From Candidatus Saccharibacteria bacterium CG_4_10_14_0_2_um_filter_52_9 (GTDB lineage Bacteria > Actinomycetota > Acidimicrobiia > Acidimicrobiales > RAAP-2): a DNA stretch of 52,089 nt. The position numbers and the translations under genes are program-made. Location: NCBI GenBank assembly GCA_903970515.1, contig CAJCJA010000047.1:1-52089 (forward strand). The letters run 5' to 3'. Below the pieces are notes generated by a model. That model did no database searches. It was not told the origin of the DNA and saw nothing but the letters and a program-made list of their open reading frames with translations. Each line of letters starts with the position of its first letter. Within the stretch, counting starts at the first letter, position 1. Positions 1 to 7,479 of this stretch are shown piece by piece.

Positions 1-143
1 TCACCTTGCTGGTAACCCGGTGGCTCGACGTTCTCGAGCATCTTGGCGACCGTGTGGTGGCTGAGGCCGTAGTCGCGACAGATCTGGCGCACCGACACCT
101 TCTCGACCATTACTTTTCGGCGAATCTCCGTCCAAACTTGCAT
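1..143 (-). CDS. istA: IS21 transposase IstA, N-terminal part (cut by window edge)
   Basis: The first 47 residues begin MQVWTEIRRKVM and contain a helix-turn-helix segment (QICRDYGLSHHTVAKML) ending in the EPPGY motif found after the HTH of many IstA proteins. IstA is the DDE transposase that works with the ATPase IstB; the catalytic domain would lie off the left edge. I chose the ATG at 143-141 because the IstA-like homology starts there. Whether the gene is intact cannot be seen. Confidence 0.8.
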   Translation of the reverse strand, partial: MQVWTEIRRKVMVEKVSVRQICRDYGLSHHTVAKMLENVEPPGYQQG

Positions 144-215
144 GTTGCTGTGCACCCTTCTCCCGTTTCGCTGGTTGATTCCTTAGGGAACCAACTTGTC
201 AGCCGGGGCTGTTGG

Positions 216-275
216 GTGTGGCTGTTTTCGATGCGCGTTTCAGGGGCGAAGTGTGGCTACTTTCGATGCGCGTTT
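216..275. repeat. IS21 terminal tandem repeats
   Basis: Two 25-nt copies lie at 216-240 and 251-275, both of the form GTGTGGCT-NN-TTTCGATGCG-CGTTT, differing only at two central bases (GT versus AC) and spaced 35 nt apart. IS21-family elements carry several such repeats at each end that bind the transposase, so these support the placement of the element end at 278. Confidence 0.75.
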
Positions 276-322
276 ACAGGAAGTCGTAGTTAAACCACGG
301 AGGGACTGAAACCATCTCGATT

Positions 323-481
323 ATGCCCACGTCATTTTCGTCAGATCCAACACCACAGAAAACACCACCGACGAGAACCACTGGGAACTACCAAACCGAC
401 AGGAACGGACAAGTTTCCTTGCAGACAAATGACTACAACGACCAAACCGACACATCAAAACAGCTGGCAATCTACTCTTAA
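323..481 (+). other. Possible remnant ORF (52 codons), Thr/Gln-rich
   Basis: An open frame runs through the AC-rich stretch between the IS end and the tRNA fragment. It is open back to 290, has an ATG at 323 and stops at the TAA at 479-481, which is formed by the anticodon-loop sequence of the tRNA fragment. The predicted peptide is hydrophilic and rich in Thr, Asn and Gln, with no recognised domain. The 12-nt sequence ACCAAACCGACA occurs twice (390-401, 441-452). It could be the 3' end of a gene of the integrated element broken by the IS, or non-coding DNA. Confidence 0.25.
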
Positions 482-519
482 TCAACAGGTTCCGGGTTCA
501 AGTCCGGGCCGGCGCACCA
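475..519 (+). pseudogene. 3' part of tRNA-Lys(CUU), probable attachment site
   Basis: The 45 nt match canonical tRNA positions 32-76 without gap: anticodon loop CTCTTAA (475-481, anticodon CTT), T loop TTCAAGT (497-503), acceptor 3' strand CCGGCGC (509-515), discriminator A and encoded CCA (517-519). The sequence upstream does not pair with the acceptor or anticodon stem, so there is no 5' half. T-stem position 51:63 is a G-G mismatch. Such a fragment is what a tRNA-integrating element leaves at its distal att site; the intact tRNA-Lys would lie left of the window on the plus strand. Confidence 0.8.
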
Positions 520-556
520 TTCACGTGCAAGTCAATTCTTGTTCCCGGAGGGCACA

Positions 557-1219
557 GTGAAGTTTCTCCTCACCTCTGGAGGCCTCACCAACGCAAGCAT
601 TCTGGACGAACTGGTGAAGCTAATTGGCAAGCCGATTGCGCAGTCTTCTGCCCTCTGCATTCCGACCGCGCAGTGGGGCAATCCTCAATGCGGTCCGGAG
701 TCAACACGTGGCTTCGTCTGCGGACTTCCTCCTTGGGGAAGCATGACCTCACTGGAGTGGAAGTCGTTGGGTCTTCTTGAACTTTCGGCGTTGCCCACCA
801 TAGGAGAGTCGCGTTGGCTGCCATGGGTTCGCGAAGCGGACGTCTTGCTCGTGGACGGCGGCGACGCGACGTACTTGTGCCACTGGATGCGACAGTCGGG
901 TTTGGCGGACCTACTGCCTTCGTTGCCCGACACGGTCTGGGTCGGGGTGAGTGCCGGCAGCATGGTGATGACGCCTCGAATTGGTGTCGACTTCGTGCAG
1001 TGGTCATCCGCGAAGGACGACACGATGCTTGGGCTCGTCAACTTCTCGATCTTCCCCCATCTTGATGTTTTCCCGACTAACACACTCGCCGAGGCGCAAC
1101 GTTGGGCCACGGAGATCGACGGACCGGCGTACGCCATGGACGACCAGACCGCGATCTCGGTCGTCGACGGCGTCGTCAAGGTCGTCTCCGAGGGACAGTG
1201 GGTCCAACTTCGTTCCTGA
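557..1219 (+). CDS. Peptidase S51 family protein (dipeptidase E-like)
   Basis: The 220-residue product begins VKFLLTSGGL and carries the nucleophile-elbow segment GVSAGSMV expected for the catalytic Ser of the S51 family (PepE and cyanophycinase-like peptidases). The preceding LLVDGGDATYL segment also fits the family fold. S51 enzymes are cytoplasmic serine peptidases; PepE cleaves Asp-X dipeptides, but the substrate here cannot be read from sequence. A GGAGGG at 547-552 just before the GTG at 557 decides the start, against a TTG at 539. It is the first backbone gene after the tRNA fragment. Confidence 0.82.
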   Translation: MKFLLTSGGLTNASILDELVKLIGKPIAQSSALCIPTAQWGNPQCGPESTRGFVCGLPPWGSMTSLEWKSLGLLELSALPTIGESRWLPWVREADVLLVDGGDATYLCHWMRQSGLADLLPSLPDTVWVGVSAGSMVMTPRIGVDFVQWSSAKDDTMLGLVNFSIFPHLDVFPTNTLAEAQRWATEIDGPAYAMDDQTAISVVDGVVKVVSEGQWVQLRS

Positions 1220-1319
1220 GCCATTTGCTCACGGCGATTGTTGAGTCAACGAGCGCGAGCTACGTCTCTTCGTGAGTGTGTTCGCGTCGGTCACGACGAA
1301 GCACTCTTACAATGTCACG

Positions 1320-2171
1320 ATGCCCGAACTGCCCGAAATGCAGGCGCTTTCCGAGCGACTCACTGCGTCTCTCGCTGGTCGCACGTTAGGAGAAGCTCGA
1401 CTCCTTGGATTCTCTTCGCTCAAGACCGTGTCACCCGAGGGCGCAGATCTGATTGGTCACACGCTGCTCTCGGTAACGCGCCGAGCGAAGTACCTCATCT
1501 TCACGTTCGACCACGGTCTACGGATCGTACTTCATCTCTCCCAGGCGGGGAGAATCGATATAGAAGAGCCGCCAAAGTCAACGAGACCTCGGGGAGCGGT
1601 TGCTCGCTTCACCTTTGACGGTGACCCGTGGAGTCGTGCCATCCTCATCCGTGAGTTCGGCACGCAACGCAAGGCGGCGTGGTGGATCCTCGATGCCAAT
1701 GATGAAGGGCCGCTTAAAGGACTGGGGCCCGAGCCGCACACGCCCGAATTCTCCCACCTCATCCGCACCAGCACGAGCAAGCGGCGCCTGCACTCCGACT
1801 TGCGCGACCAGCACGTCATGGCGGGTATCGGACGCGGATGGGGCGACGATATCTTGCACCGCGCTCAACTTTCCCCGTTCGCCACGCTGGGCTCGCTCAG
1901 CGCCATCGAGCGAGAACGACTGATTGATGCGGTCGATCAAGTCCTCGACCAAGCGCTCGCCGCGGAGCGTACGCGCACCGGCGGGCTCTCCGAGTCAAGT
2001 CTCAGCGGGCGCTGCGCGGTGCACGGCCGATTCGGTCAACCCTGTCCCCTGCCCTGCGGCGACACGTTGGCTCGAGTCTCCTTCGAGTCCTATGAGATGA
2101 CCTACTGCCCGCGTTGTCAGACGAAGGGGAAGGTCCTCGCCGATCGTCGAATGTCTCGTCTCCTTAAGTAG
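1320..2171 (+). CDS. Fpg/Nei-family DNA glycosylase
   Basis: The 283-residue protein starts MPELPEMQ, which places the catalytic N-terminal Pro and Glu of Fpg/Nei enzymes directly after Met; this fixes the start at 1320. A Lys in TRRAKYLIF corresponds to the conserved beta-elimination Lys. The helix-two-turn-helix segment (GRGWGDDILHRAQLSP) and a C-terminal zinc finger with four Cys (C-x-H, PCPLPC, YCPRCQTKGK) follow. It removes oxidised bases and nicks the AP site in base-excision repair. TACAAT at 1308-1313 ends 6 nt before the ATG and no Shine-Dalgarno is present, which suggests a leaderless mRNA. Fpg versus Nei specificity cannot be decided. Confidence 0.92.
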   Translation: MPELPEMQALSERLTASLAGRTLGEARLLGFSSLKTVSPEGADLIGHTLLSVTRRAKYLIFTFDHGLRIVLHLSQAGRIDIEEPPKSTRPRGAVARFTFDGDPWSRAILIREFGTQRKAAWWILDANDEGPLKGLGPEPHTPEFSHLIRTSTSKRRLHSDLRDQHVMAGIGRGWGDDILHRAQLSPFATLGSLSAIERERLIDAVDQVLDQALAAERTRTGGLSESSLSGRCAVHGRFGQPCPLPCGDTLARVSFESYEMTYCPRCQTKGKVLADRRMSRLLK

Positions 2172-2280
2172 CGAGCGGGCGATCGCACGTTCAACGCGAG
2201 CTGCCGGGTAGTGGTCGGCACATTGAACCAAACATTGCGTCAGTGCAAACAACGAGAGCGATGCGTCGGAATCATCGGCA

Positions 2281-3039
2281 TCACCCGTGAGTCGAGATGT
2301 CGATGAGTGGATCGAGCGAAGGTCGAAGCGCCCGCAATACTCGCACCAGTTCCGTCTCGGAAATGCTTACGCAACCGTGAGTCGGAGCGTTGACTGACAC
2401 GTGCAGAAAAATCGCCGAGCCGCGATTCGCGACCACCGGCGCCGCGTTATAGGAAATGACCGCGAAGTAGTCGTAGGCCGGCGCCTCCGTCCATAGCGGC
2501 TCCGACGCACCCCCAAACGAAGGCTTCGTGCCGCAGTCGACGTGGACGAAATGGTTGTAGTTGACGGTGCCCGATTGTTCATCCCACCAGTCGCCGCATA
2601 CCAATCGGTGGTAGTGGTACGACAAGCCCGGGTCAGCCAATGTGCCGTACATGGTCACCCCAAAGCCAAAGCGCCCCATCGGCGTCGTGCCGTCACCCTC
2701 GTGCTTGTGCGCCGAGAGACCGTGGTAACCAACCCACGCGCTGTAGGGTCCCAACACCAATCGAAAGCATCCGATTTCGCGCTCGAACAATTCCAACGTG
2801 GCGCGCTGGGACGAGGAAGAGGGTGCGGTAACTGTAACGAGCTCATTTGACGACGTCGCGCCCGCCACCTCGTCCGCGAGCGAACTGCACTTCGCAACAT
2901 GATCCATCGCAACAACTCGATGTCGTGTCGCAGTGAACGCGACGCTCGCCGAACCCGTCGACGTGCCGATCAACACCGAAGCGGCGACGATTAGCCGCCC
3001 GTGGCGGAGAAGTGCTGATAGTCCGGTGACGCGCTCCAT
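2281..3039 (-). CDS. Exported L,D-transpeptidase (YkuD family)
   Basis: The 252-residue product has an N-terminal hydrophobic segment (about residues 16-37), then a YkuD-type catalytic motif: His213 and HGCVS at 221-225 with Cys223 as the expected nucleophile. Family members form or remodel 3-3 peptidoglycan cross-links or attach proteins to the wall, outside the membrane. The ATG at 3039 has a GGGGAGG just upstream and gives a normal signal/anchor, so longer in-frame starts were rejected. It begins inside the 3' end of the upstream M15 peptidase gene (49-nt overlap), so the two are probably co-expressed. Confidence 0.85.
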   Translation of the reverse strand: MERVTGLSALLRHGRLIVAASVLIGTSTGSASVAFTATRHRVVAMDHVAKCSSLADEVAGATSSNELVTVTAPSSSSQRATLELFEREIGCFRLVLGPYSAWVGYHGLSAHKHEGDGTTPMGRFGFGVTMYGTLADPGLSYHYHRLVCGDWWDEQSGTVNYNHFVHVDCGTKPSFGGASEPLWTEAPAYDYFAVISYNAAPVVANRGSAIFLHVSVNAPTHGCVSISETELVRVLRALRPSLDPLIDISTHG

Positions 3040-3707
3040 CGTCCTCCCCAAAACCAGCCTACGGAAGCGAAGGCGTTGTTGAGGATCCCTCCGAGTTCTG
3101 CCATGCCCGGTCGCACGTCGGTGCGGCTCATATACGAAGCCCCCGCAGCGGGTTGGGCGACGCCATCGAAGACGTACGGGTTCTGTACCGGGTTGACGTC
3201 GATGGCCTCGCCGTATGCGTGCACCGACCATTGGGGCGGCCCGTTTGCTACGGCGCGCCGACAGTTAAAGCTCGAGGTATTGTCGGCCGCCATCGAAAGC
3301 GGGTCGTGCCCACCGAATTGCGACTCGGGCGCCATCGAGTGAATTGGGAACCGGTGATCGTAAAGCGTTCGAAAAATCTTCACCACTGCGCCTACGACCT
3401 TCGAAGCAACGACCATCGTGCCCACCCGCGACTCGCCCTGAAAGTTGACATAGTCCATGGTCAACAGTCGAAGTTGGTTCGGACCAACCGGACAGCCCGG
3501 TCGCCACGTCGCGCCCAACTGCGCGGCATCGACGGTACTAACGCGGAACGAAAAAAGCGTGAGCGACGTCGCTCCGGCGATTTCACCTCTCGCCGAGGTG
3601 CCGGTGATGAACGTCGCTGCAGCGACCATCAGTCCCGAAGAGACGATGACGCGCCACTTGCGCTCCTTGCGTACCTGATGTTGAACGCCCGCTCCCCTCA
3701 GACCCAT
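2991..3707 (-). CDS. Exported M15-family D-Ala-D-Ala carboxypeptidase-like protein
   Basis: The 238-residue protein has a basic N terminus and hydrophobic stretch (about 20-37) as a signal or anchor. The Zn-binding pattern of VanY/M15 peptidases is visible: SVHAYGEAID at 161-170 gives His163 and Asp170, and DYQHF gives His232. Such enzymes trim D-Ala or cleave cross-links in peptidoglycan. A longer frame upstream of the ATG at 3707 would give an Arg/Ser-rich N terminus with no export signal, so it was not used. The gene overlaps the following L,D-transpeptidase, forming a two-gene cell-wall unit. Confidence 0.83.
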   Translation of the reverse strand: MGLRGAGVQHQVRKERKWRVIVSSGLMVAAATFITGTSARGEIAGATSLTLFSFRVSTVDAAQLGATWRPGCPVGPNQLRLLTMDYVNFQGESRVGTMVVASKVVGAVVKIFRTLYDHRFPIHSMAPESQFGGHDPLSMAADNTSSFNCRRAVANGPPQWSVHAYGEAIDVNPVQNPYVFDGVAQPAAGASYMSRTDVRPGMAELGGILNNAFASVGWFWGGRWSASPDYQHFSATGG

Positions 3708-3804
3708 GGTCGAATCGTAACTAGTGAGGGAACCGACTCTCGAGTCGCCGAGCATTCCAAAACGTCGCGCCTGCCCACAATTCACGCCACGACGAACGAT
3801 CGAG

Positions 3805-4578
3805 TCAAGCCGGCGGACCAAGGACGTGCCCACCGTCGACGTGGATGACGTTGCCCGTCGCCCACGACGCTTGCGCCGATGCAACGAAGCAAATCCACTC
3901 CGCGACTTCGTGGGCGGTGCCCATTCGACCGAGAGGGACTCGACGCGAAAGGTCCTCGTACGTCGCCGCGAGATCGTCACTATAGGTTTCGTGAATCGGT
4001 GTGTCAATCACGCCAGGGGCAATGCAGTTGACGCGAATGGAGTCCGGTGCCAATTCATGCGCCCACGCTTTGGTCAGGTAATCGAGTGCCGCCTTCGTCG
4101 ATCCGTAGAGCATGGTCGACGGCATGAGGATTGAGCCGAGTGACGAACTCACGTTCACAATCGAAGCGTCGGGTGATTGACGCAGGTGCTCGAGCGATGC
4201 TCTTGCCAACAGCAGTGGGGCTCGAACGTTCAGCGCGTAATGTTCATCAACGATCTCGCTCGTGATCTCATTGAGACGCCCCGGCTGAATCATTGCCGCG
4301 TTGTTGACGAGAACGTCGAGACGACCAAAGGAATCAATGGTTGTCGTGACCACCTCCTCGCACGATGATGCCTGCGCGAGGTCAGCGACGACACTGAGCG
4401 CCGTCCCGCCGTTCGACCGTATTTCGTCACCCACTCGGTCAAGGTTTTGCTTGCGTCGCCCCACGAGGACAACTCGGTGTTCCCGCCGTGCGAAGAGTCG
4501 AGCGGTGGCCGCGCCGATGCCGCTTCCCGCTCCCGTCACGATTACGACACGTTGTGAATCATCAGTTTCGGTGGCCAC
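3805..4578 (-). CDS. SDR-family NAD(P)-dependent oxidoreductase
   Basis: This 257-residue classical short-chain dehydrogenase shows the cofactor motif TGAGSGIG (15-22), NNAA (92-95), catalytic Ser145 and the Tyr158-x3-Lys162 pair. It is a cytoplasmic oxidoreductase of unknown substrate. It lies 46 nt downstream of the tetR gene on the same strand and is probably the third gene of the alpha/beta hydrolase-tetR-SDR operon, so the substrate may be related to that of the hydrolase. The ATG at 4578 is the natural start. Confidence 0.88.
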   Translation of the reverse strand: MATETDDSQRVVIVTGAGSGIGAATARLFARREHRVVLVGRRKQNLDRVGDEIRSNGGTALSVVADLAQASSCEEVVTTTIDSFGRLDVLVNNAAMIQPGRLNEITSEIVDEHYALNVRAPLLLARASLEHLRQSPDASIVNVSSSLGSILMPSTMLYGSTKAALDYLTKAWAHELAPDSIRVNCIAPGVIDTPIHETYSDDLAATYEDLSRRVPLGRMGTAHEVAEWICFVASAQASWATGNVIHVDGGHVLGPPA

Positions 4579-4624
4579 CTCAGAAATTTAATCTCAAAGT
4601 TGCACCAAATTCATCGAGGTGTCT

Positions 4625-5194
4625 TCACTGGCGCGGCCAACTCTCGAGGGCAACGATGACTCCTCGAATCAGCCGGTCGTAACTTCGATTGACGTCAACG
4701 TTGAGTTGAAACCCTCCGCTACTTTCGAGCGTCACGAAACCGTGCAACGAAGAGCGAAGTACTCGAATGGCGTCAATCGCGTCGTCGCCCTCGAGCTTGT
4801 AGGCGCCGAGCACGTCAGCGATGATTTGCACAACCGCGAGTGACGCAGCTTCGTCATCACTGTCACCCGGTGATGGCGCGACCTGGGCGGACACGTAGCG
4901 ACCCGGGTGGCGCAGGGCCCACTGTCGATACGCGTGTGACATGGCGATGATCGCGTCGTTCCCCGATCGTCCGACCGCCGCACGCGCCAGCACGTCGCCG
5001 AGTTCGACTTTCGCTCGCACCGAGATGCTTCGTTGCAAACTCGCCATCGAATCAATGTGCTTGTACAGCGATGGTTGACGCACGCCAAGTCGTTCCGCGA
5101 GGGCCGCAAGGGTGAACTCGCGAAGTCCCACTTCGTCGGCCATTTGCTCGGCTTCGTGGACCACGCGATCTTGTGTGAGTCCTGCTCTAGGCAT
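4625..5194 (-). CDS. TetR-family transcriptional regulator
   Basis: The 189-residue protein begins MPRAGLTQDRVV and has a TetR-type HTH (about residues 17-50: FTLAALAERLGVRQPSLYKH). The C-terminal part (ALRHPGRYV ... GFVTLESSGGFQ) resembles the WHG-type ligand domain of TetR proteins. The gene overlaps the end of the alpha/beta hydrolase gene by 8 nt, so both come from the promoter at 6028-6056. A 19-bp palindrome that covers the -10 of that promoter (6023-6041) is a natural candidate operator for this repressor, which would make the operon autoregulated. The ligand is unknown. Confidence 0.9.
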   Translation of the reverse strand: MPRAGLTQDRVVHEAEQMADEVGLREFTLAALAERLGVRQPSLYKHIDSMASLQRSISVRAKVELGDVLARAAVGRSGNDAIIAMSHAYRQWALRHPGRYVSAQVAPSPGDSDDEAASLAVVQIIADVLGAYKLEGDDAIDAIRVLRSSLHGFVTLESSGGFQLNVDVNRSYDRLIRGVIVALESWPRQ

Positions 5195-6020
5195 CGAGAT
5201 CCAACGTCGTGATGAAGCGCAACACGGCGTCCGCAACAATCTTTGGCTGTTGGGACTGCGGGTAGTGACCCGCGTCGGGCACCACGAGAACCTCGCCACG
5301 AACGGCGCCGCCGATCCAGCGCGCTTCGGCGGCGGGGTCTGGGAAATCAATGTCGAGCGCGCCCATGATGACCAACGTTGGTACCCTCACCCGGGCGATC
5401 TGCGCGGCGGCTAATGAATGGTCGGTCCTCGTCGTCAACGAGAACGCCTTCGCGTAGCCGGGACGACGCAGGTTCCTCACAATTGTGTCTCGGTACTCGT
5501 CGAAGTCACTTGGTCGCTGGCCCGAATAAAGTTTTGGCAGATAGGACTTCCACATCGCGGTCGCCCAACGCCGGTGCATGATCACACGAAACAGAGCCCG
5601 CTTGATTGCTCCGTTGGCCCCATTGCGCACCCACGGCCCCACGAGCACGAGTGCGCGAACGAGTTCGGGATGGTCGGTCGCAACCAACACCGCCGCTCCC
5701 GCACCCATGGAATTTCCAATGACGACCGCCGGCCCACCGAGTTCTCCGATCAGAGCCCTCACGTCATCAGCCGTCGGCGCGTCGCCGTAGGTATTGAAGG
5801 TCGTGTCGCTCTCGCCGTGTCCTCGAAGGTCCGTGCTCGCGACGCGATAACCCGCAGCGACCAGCGCCGGCGTGAGGAAGCGATAGGAACTTCGAAGGTC
5901 GCCCATGCCCGGGACGAGGACCAACAAAGGGCCCTCCCCCGTGATGTCGTAGCTGATGCGACCCTCAGGGCGCTGGAGAAATCTGGAAGAAGAAGTTTGA
6001 ACTATTGGATCCTGGGTCAT
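5187..6020 (-). CDS. Alpha/beta hydrolase
   Basis: The 277-residue product has the oxyanion-hole region LVPGMGD, the nucleophile elbow GNSMG (102-106, Ser104), an acid in the GALDIDFPDP segment and the catalytic His in DAGHYPQ. It is a cytoplasmic hydrolase of the large esterase/haloalkane dehalogenase-like superfamily; the reaction cannot be assigned. It is the promoter-proximal gene of an operon with tetR and an SDR. The ATG at 6020 follows the -10 by 7 nt, so the mRNA is probably leaderless; the in-frame extension upstream crosses the promoter and is not credible. Confidence 0.88.
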   Translation of the reverse strand: MTQDPIVQTSSSRFLQRPEGRISYDITGEGPLLVLVPGMGDLRSSYRFLTPALVAAGYRVASTDLRGHGESDTTFNTYGDAPTADDVRALIGELGGPAVVIGNSMGAGAAVLVATDHPELVRALVLVGPWVRNGANGAIKRALFRVIMHRRWATAMWKSYLPKLYSGQRPSDFDEYRDTIVRNLRRPGYAKAFSLTTRTDHSLAAAQIARVRVPTLVIMGALDIDFPDPAAEARWIGGAVRGEVLVVPDAGHYPQSQQPKIVADAVLRFITTLDLDA

Positions 6021-6022
6021 GT

Positions 6023-6041
6023 AGGCTATTATATATAGCCT
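6023..6041. promoter_or_regulatory. Palindromic operator, probably for the TetR regulator
   Basis: AGGCTAT-tatat-ATAGCCT is a 7-bp perfect inverted repeat around a 5-nt AT centre (19 bp in all). It overlaps the -10 element of the hydrolase-tetR-SDR promoter and abuts the start codon, a position where a bound repressor would block transcription. Spacing and size are typical of TetR operators; the link to this TetR is inferred from position. Confidence 0.7.
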
Positions 6042-6056
6042 TTTAGGGAATGTCAA
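6028..6056 (-). promoter_or_regulatory. Consensus sigma70-type promoter for the hydrolase-tetR-SDR operon
   Basis: On the minus strand TTGACA (6056-6051) and TATAAT (6033-6028) are separated by exactly 17 nt: both hexamers and spacing match the ideal consensus, which is unusual in this GC-rich sequence. The expected transcription start is at or next to the A of the ATG at 6020, predicting a leaderless transcript. Confidence 0.85.
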
Positions 6057-6141
6057 TAGTTTTGGAAATTGTCCGTGAGCGTCGATGGCGGTTGGGACTT
6101 CATCGCGGCTCGACCAAGTGACACTGATTGAATGGTGAACG

Positions 6142-6822
6142 ATGGAGCCCCTCGACAACATCATGTGGCACGCGTTGAGTGGGCCGCAATTGCGCTTCGC
6201 GCAAGGCGATGATCGAGCGCGGTGCTATCCGAGCGACGTTGCGGCGTTCAGCGCCGTTCCCGACGAACCTCGACCGGAGCATTTTGCCGCACTGCGCGAC
6301 CTCGTCGGGCCAGATGGCGTCGCCGTATTGTTTCGCGACAACGTGGAGGCGCCCGACGATTGGGACGTGCTCGACATGTTCGACGGCGTGCAGATGGTCG
6401 CTCCGACGTCGATGGCCTCCACATCACTCGATCCACGAGTCGTGACGCTCGGGGCCCTTGACGTAGAGGACATGATGTCCTTGACCTCGCGCACGAACCC
6501 CGGACCATTCGCCCGCAGAACCTTCGAGCTCGGTACGTACCTCGGCATTCGCCACGAAGGCCATCTCATTGCAATGGCGGGACAGCGGGCACGTACGAAC
6601 GAACACATCGAAATCAGTGCCGTTTGCACCGACGCCGCCTTCGTAGGGCAAGGACTCGGCCGCGCGCTCGTCATCGCACAGGTCGCAACGATTATCGCCG
6701 AGGAAAAAATACCTATGCTTCATGCGTCGGCGCAGAATCTCCGTGCCATCGCCCTGTACGACTTCCTCGGTTTCCAGTTACGTCGCACGGTCAAGGGCAT
6801 CATCATGCGCTCACCTCATTGA
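6142..6822 (+). CDS. GNAT-family N-acetyltransferase (FR47-like)
   Basis: The 226-residue protein has an N-terminal domain of unknown role and a C-terminal GNAT fold. The acetyl-CoA binding signature is seen around EISAVCTDAAFVGQGLGRAL, with Q/G-x-G-x-G/A spacing, followed by HASAQNLRAIALYDFLGF, the usual beta4-alpha4 and Tyr region. This resembles FR47-type acetyltransferases. It is divergent from the hydrolase operon, with about 85 nt between its start and the -35 of that promoter. The substrate is unknown. Confidence 0.82.
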   Translation: MEPLDNIMWHALSGPQLRFAQGDDRARCYPSDVAAFSAVPDEPRPEHFAALRDLVGPDGVAVLFRDNVEAPDDWDVLDMFDGVQMVAPTSMASTSLDPRVVTLGALDVEDMMSLTSRTNPGPFARRTFELGTYLGIRHEGHLIAMAGQRARTNEHIEISAVCTDAAFVGQGLGRALVIAQVATIIAEEKIPMLHASAQNLRAIALYDFLGFQLRRTVKGIIMRSPH

Positions 6823-7044
6823 AGGTTCCGTGACGTCGGCGCCGCAACGCAACGAGTTTCGCGCGCGAGGGTCACGGCTTGATCACTGCGGTCCTCGCTG
6901 AGAATGCGCACACCATATTCCTACTGCCTTGTTGGATAATTCTCGACGGGTCTGATAGACAACAGAAGAGGCGTCGAACACTCGGCTCCTCGAAAGGTTT
7001 TCGCGTGGCCGCGAGGTTCGTGGTCCTAAGCAAAGGGGAGAGTC
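6823..7044. other. Intergenic region without recognised gene
   Basis: No coding frame with family resemblance, RNA gene or strong hairpin was seen. The last part holds the GGGGAG (7035-7040) ribosome-binding site of the next gene, so the promoter of that gene is probably within this stretch, but I could not place its -35 and -10 with confidence. Confidence 0.5.
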
Positions 7045-7473
7045 TTGTCCATTCGAAACAGCACGAAGCGAACGATGCTGAAGGTGTTCCTCGGTTCGGC
7101 CGTCGTCATCGGAACGCTGGTCGTGCCGCTCGGCATAGGAGTCGAGGGCAGTGGCGCCGCGAGTGCATTCTGCTCAACACTGAGGACGTGGGAAACCAAC
7201 CCGCCAAAGGCTCCGCCCTCGGGATTCACCACCGCTGCATACCACGCCTGGGCCAAGAGTTACCTACCGCTCTATGAGAAGTTGGCTTCTGAAGCACCCA
7301 ACGCCAAGACCAAAACCATCCTCAACGACGTCGTCACCATCTTGAAGGACTACGCGAGCGCGTCGAGCATTCAGAAGCTCGAGGCGGACGCCGCCGCGAA
7401 TGCCAAGGGCTACGAACAAGACGCGCAGGCACTCGCGCAAGCCGTTATTTCCTGCGCGGGTTCGCTGGGCTAA
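7045..7473 (+). CDS. Small secreted protein of unknown function
   Basis: The 142-residue product has a clear signal peptide (basic MSIRNSTKRTMLK, hydrophobic core to about residue 34, Ala-rich cleavage region GAASA near 40). The mature part is helical and Ala/Lys-rich, with two Cys (CSTL and ISCAG), one near each end, that could form a disulfide. I do not recognise a family. The TTG at 7045 follows a GGGGAG; an ATG at 7075 would give a shorter signal peptide and is the alternative. It is followed by a very strong hairpin at 7480-7525. Confidence 0.7.
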   Translation: MSIRNSTKRTMLKVFLGSAVVIGTLVVPLGIGVEGSGAASAFCSTLRTWETNPPKAPPSGFTTAAYHAWAKSYLPLYEKLASEAPNAKTKTILNDVVTILKDYASASSIQKLEADAAANAKGYEQDAQALAQAVISCAGSLG

Positions 7474-7479
7474 TCGCTG

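Larger units (their letters stand above)
1..278 (-). mobile_element. IS21-family insertion sequence, left-truncated by window edge
   Basis: The element reads on the minus strand. Its terminal dinucleotide is TG (278-277), as is usual for IS21-family ends, followed by two near-identical 25-nt repeats and then the start of an IstA-type transposase. Only the first ~140 nt of istA and the istA-side terminus are visible; istB and the other end lie outside the window. The element sits just beside a tRNA-Lys fragment at 475-519, within what looks like the end of a larger integrated region. Family assignment rests on the HTH sequence and on the repeat layout. Confidence 0.8.

Noticed and set aside
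444-519. Complete tRNA-Lys gene ending at 519
   Set aside because: The 31 nt before the anticodon loop do not pair with the acceptor 3' strand or the anticodon stem and lack a D-arm; only the 3' part is present.
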